The position numbers and the translations under genes are program-made. From NCBI GenBank assembly GCA_946481195.1, contig CAMLNG010000209.1, forward strand, positions 1 to 6,757: DNA of 6,757 bases. The letters run 5' to 3'. The stretch's first letter is position 1. The number at the start of each line of letters is the position of its first letter. This DNA is from an uncultured Chromatiaceae bacterium. Lineage in GTDB: Bacteria; Pseudomonadota; Gammaproteobacteria; Enterobacterales; Alteromonadaceae. Of this stretch, positions 6,187 through 6,757 are shown piece after piece. The notes beneath the pieces are model-generated. The model was given only the letters and a program-made list of their open reading frames with translations, was not told the origin of the DNA and did no database searches.

Positions 6187-6329
6187 CATCTCTGCATTGC
6201 GACCAAAGCATAAAAATCGTGTACAGTTCAGCATCGACATGATGATGTTACCAACGATAGTTTGCTGGCGGGCTCTGCAGCATCAATCTTGATAGTTAAT
6301 TACTAACAATTGATTAATAAGGAATAGTT

Positions 6330-6593
6330 ATGTCAAACGTTATTCAGATGCTGGAACAAATGGCGATTAGCACCGGGCCTCAGACACAGCGCAATGAAAT
6401 CATCAGCACGCTGGCAGCCAATCATCAGTTATCCGCAGAACTGGAAGAAGCCATCCAGCAGGCCGATTTGTCCGGTTTGATTATTATGGCGGGAGCCAAT
6501 GGTGGTGGCGCGCCTTTTATTGTTGCCCCGGATGAAGGCGAGGCACCGGCTGAAGACGACGAAGAAGAAGATCAAAAGAAAATCAGCCACTAA
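6330..6593 (+). CDS. Split-borosin precursor peptide B (paralogue of A), single IVAP core with acidic tail
   Basis: An 87-residue peptide preceded by AAGGA (6319-6323) six bases before ATG. It aligns with precursor A end to end without gaps: MS, Q6, L8, Q10, A12-I13, P17, Q20-R21, I25, L28-A29, H32, L34, A41, D46, L50 and I64-V65-A66-P67-D68 are identical. The leader is helical, with a borosin-binding-domain-like stretch (about 31-50). Residues 50-68 hold two hydrophobic patches, LIIMAG and FIVAPD, separated by a Gly-rich ANGGG. The end (69-87) is strongly acidic (EDDEEED) and would be a follower or a solubility tail. There are no cysteines, unlike precursor A. Predicted role: second substrate of the same methyltransferase, or a regulator or decoy now diverging. 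Homology to A is clear; methylation is inferred. Confidence 0.82.
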   Translation: MSNVIQMLEQMAISTGPQTQRNEIISTLAANHQLSAELEEAIQQADLSGLIIMAGANGGGAPFIVAPDEGEAPAEDDEEEDQKKISH

Positions 6594-6611
6594 TTCAAAT
6601 TGAGTCGTTCC

Positions 6612-6757
6612 ATGCAAAAGGTTTTCCGGTTCTTGCTGATGTGTTGTCTTGTTGTGCCATATCAAGGGGCAACACAGCAAAGTAACGACATCGAAGCGCT
6701 GTTAGCTGCTGCTGATGAAGTTCGCAGTGCCGACCCGGCTGCATTTGACAACGTATT
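6612..6757 (+). CDS. Start of a secreted protein, possibly a TPR-type sensor of a diguanylate cyclase (partial)
   Basis: The frame starts at ATG 6612, 18 bp after the precursor B stop, and is open to the window end (48 codons). Residues 1-20 form a signal peptide: basic MQKVFR, a hydrophobic FLLMCCLVVP stretch, and a possible cleavage after QGA. The mature start, NDIEALLAAADEVRSADPAAFDNV, resembles the first helix pair of periplasmic TPR regions found in some Shewanella/Alteromonas GGDEF proteins (pattern ADxxRSxDPxxF). That likeness is from memory and covers few residues. A TTG at 6600 is an alternative start four codons upstream; TGAG (6601-6604) is a weak ribosome binding site for the ATG. 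The short gap suggests cotranscription with precursor B. Confidence 0.6.
   Translation, partial: MQKVFRFLLMCCLVVPYQGATQQSNDIEALLAAADEVRSADPAAFDNV

Noticed and set aside
6108..6200. Direct repeat CTGCATTGC at 6108-6116 and 6192-6200
   Set aside because: Only nine bases, no related flanks, and no consistent position relative to the promoter; likely chance.
5924..6211. Minus-strand ORF across the end of precursor A and the following spacer
   Set aside because: Trp/Arg-rich composition, no ribosome binding site, and antisense to the strongly supported precursor A core.
6289..6318. Possible second promoter for precursor B (TTGATA with an A/T-rich stretch 17-18 bp downstream)
   Set aside because: The -10 candidates match poorly and would place transcription start on the ribosome binding site.
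1..6757. CRISPR array, tRNA, rRNA or insertion sequence
   Set aside because: No regularly spaced repeats, no tRNA cloverleaf or rRNA stretch, and no transposase reading frame seen.

Overview
The window reads as chromosomal DNA of a gammaproteobacterium, most likely of the Alteromonadales / Shewanella / Rheinheimera type. This is inferred from protein style (a TIGR02285-like periplasmic binding protein, a large divergent class A PBP, a SonM-like methyltransferase), moderate GC and good AAGGAG-type ribosome binding sites; no taxonomic marker gene is present.

Layout: (1) 1-158, a GC-rich 3' end of an unidentified gene, containing a near-perfect 17-bp hairpin, which appears to overlap the next start as ATGA. 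(2) 155-1108 (+), an exported or membrane-anchored solute-binding-protein-like protein. (3) 1109-1200, a short spacer with a terminator-like hairpin and a possible promoter. (4) 1201-4284 (+), a 1027-residue bifunctional penicillin-binding protein with a TTG start, an unusual glycosyltransferase domain and a very long spacing between two transpeptidase motifs. (5) Convergent to it, a minus-strand pair: a borosin-type (SonM-like) tetrapyrrole-methylase-fold peptide backbone N-methyltransferase (5608-4814), coupled through TGATG to a GNAT acetyltransferase (4814-4317). (6) Divergent from the methyltransferase, two tandem 87-residue precursor peptides (5753-6016 and 6330-6593), each behind its own copy of one 36-bp promoter element. 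(7) From 6612, the start of a secreted protein that runs off the window.

The point of greatest interest is the region from about 4317 to 6593: a split (trans-acting) borosin RiPP locus. The methyltransferase strongly resembles SonM of Shewanella oneidensis. Precursor A carries a helical recognition region matching the borosin-binding domain of SonA without gaps, followed by a duplicated hydrophobic core (MAIVAPDAP / LVIVAPEVP). Precursor B has exactly the same length and an IVAPD motif at the same residue numbers (64-68), but lacks the second core copy and ends in an acidic tail. The likely scheme is that precursors A and B are expressed from matching promoters, docked through their N-terminal helices, and N-methylated on backbone amides in the IVAP region by the methyltransferase. 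The coupled GNAT may add an acyl group or act in self-protection. No protease or exporter is visible in the window, so maturation and release remain unassigned. Family comparisons are from memory and by eye.
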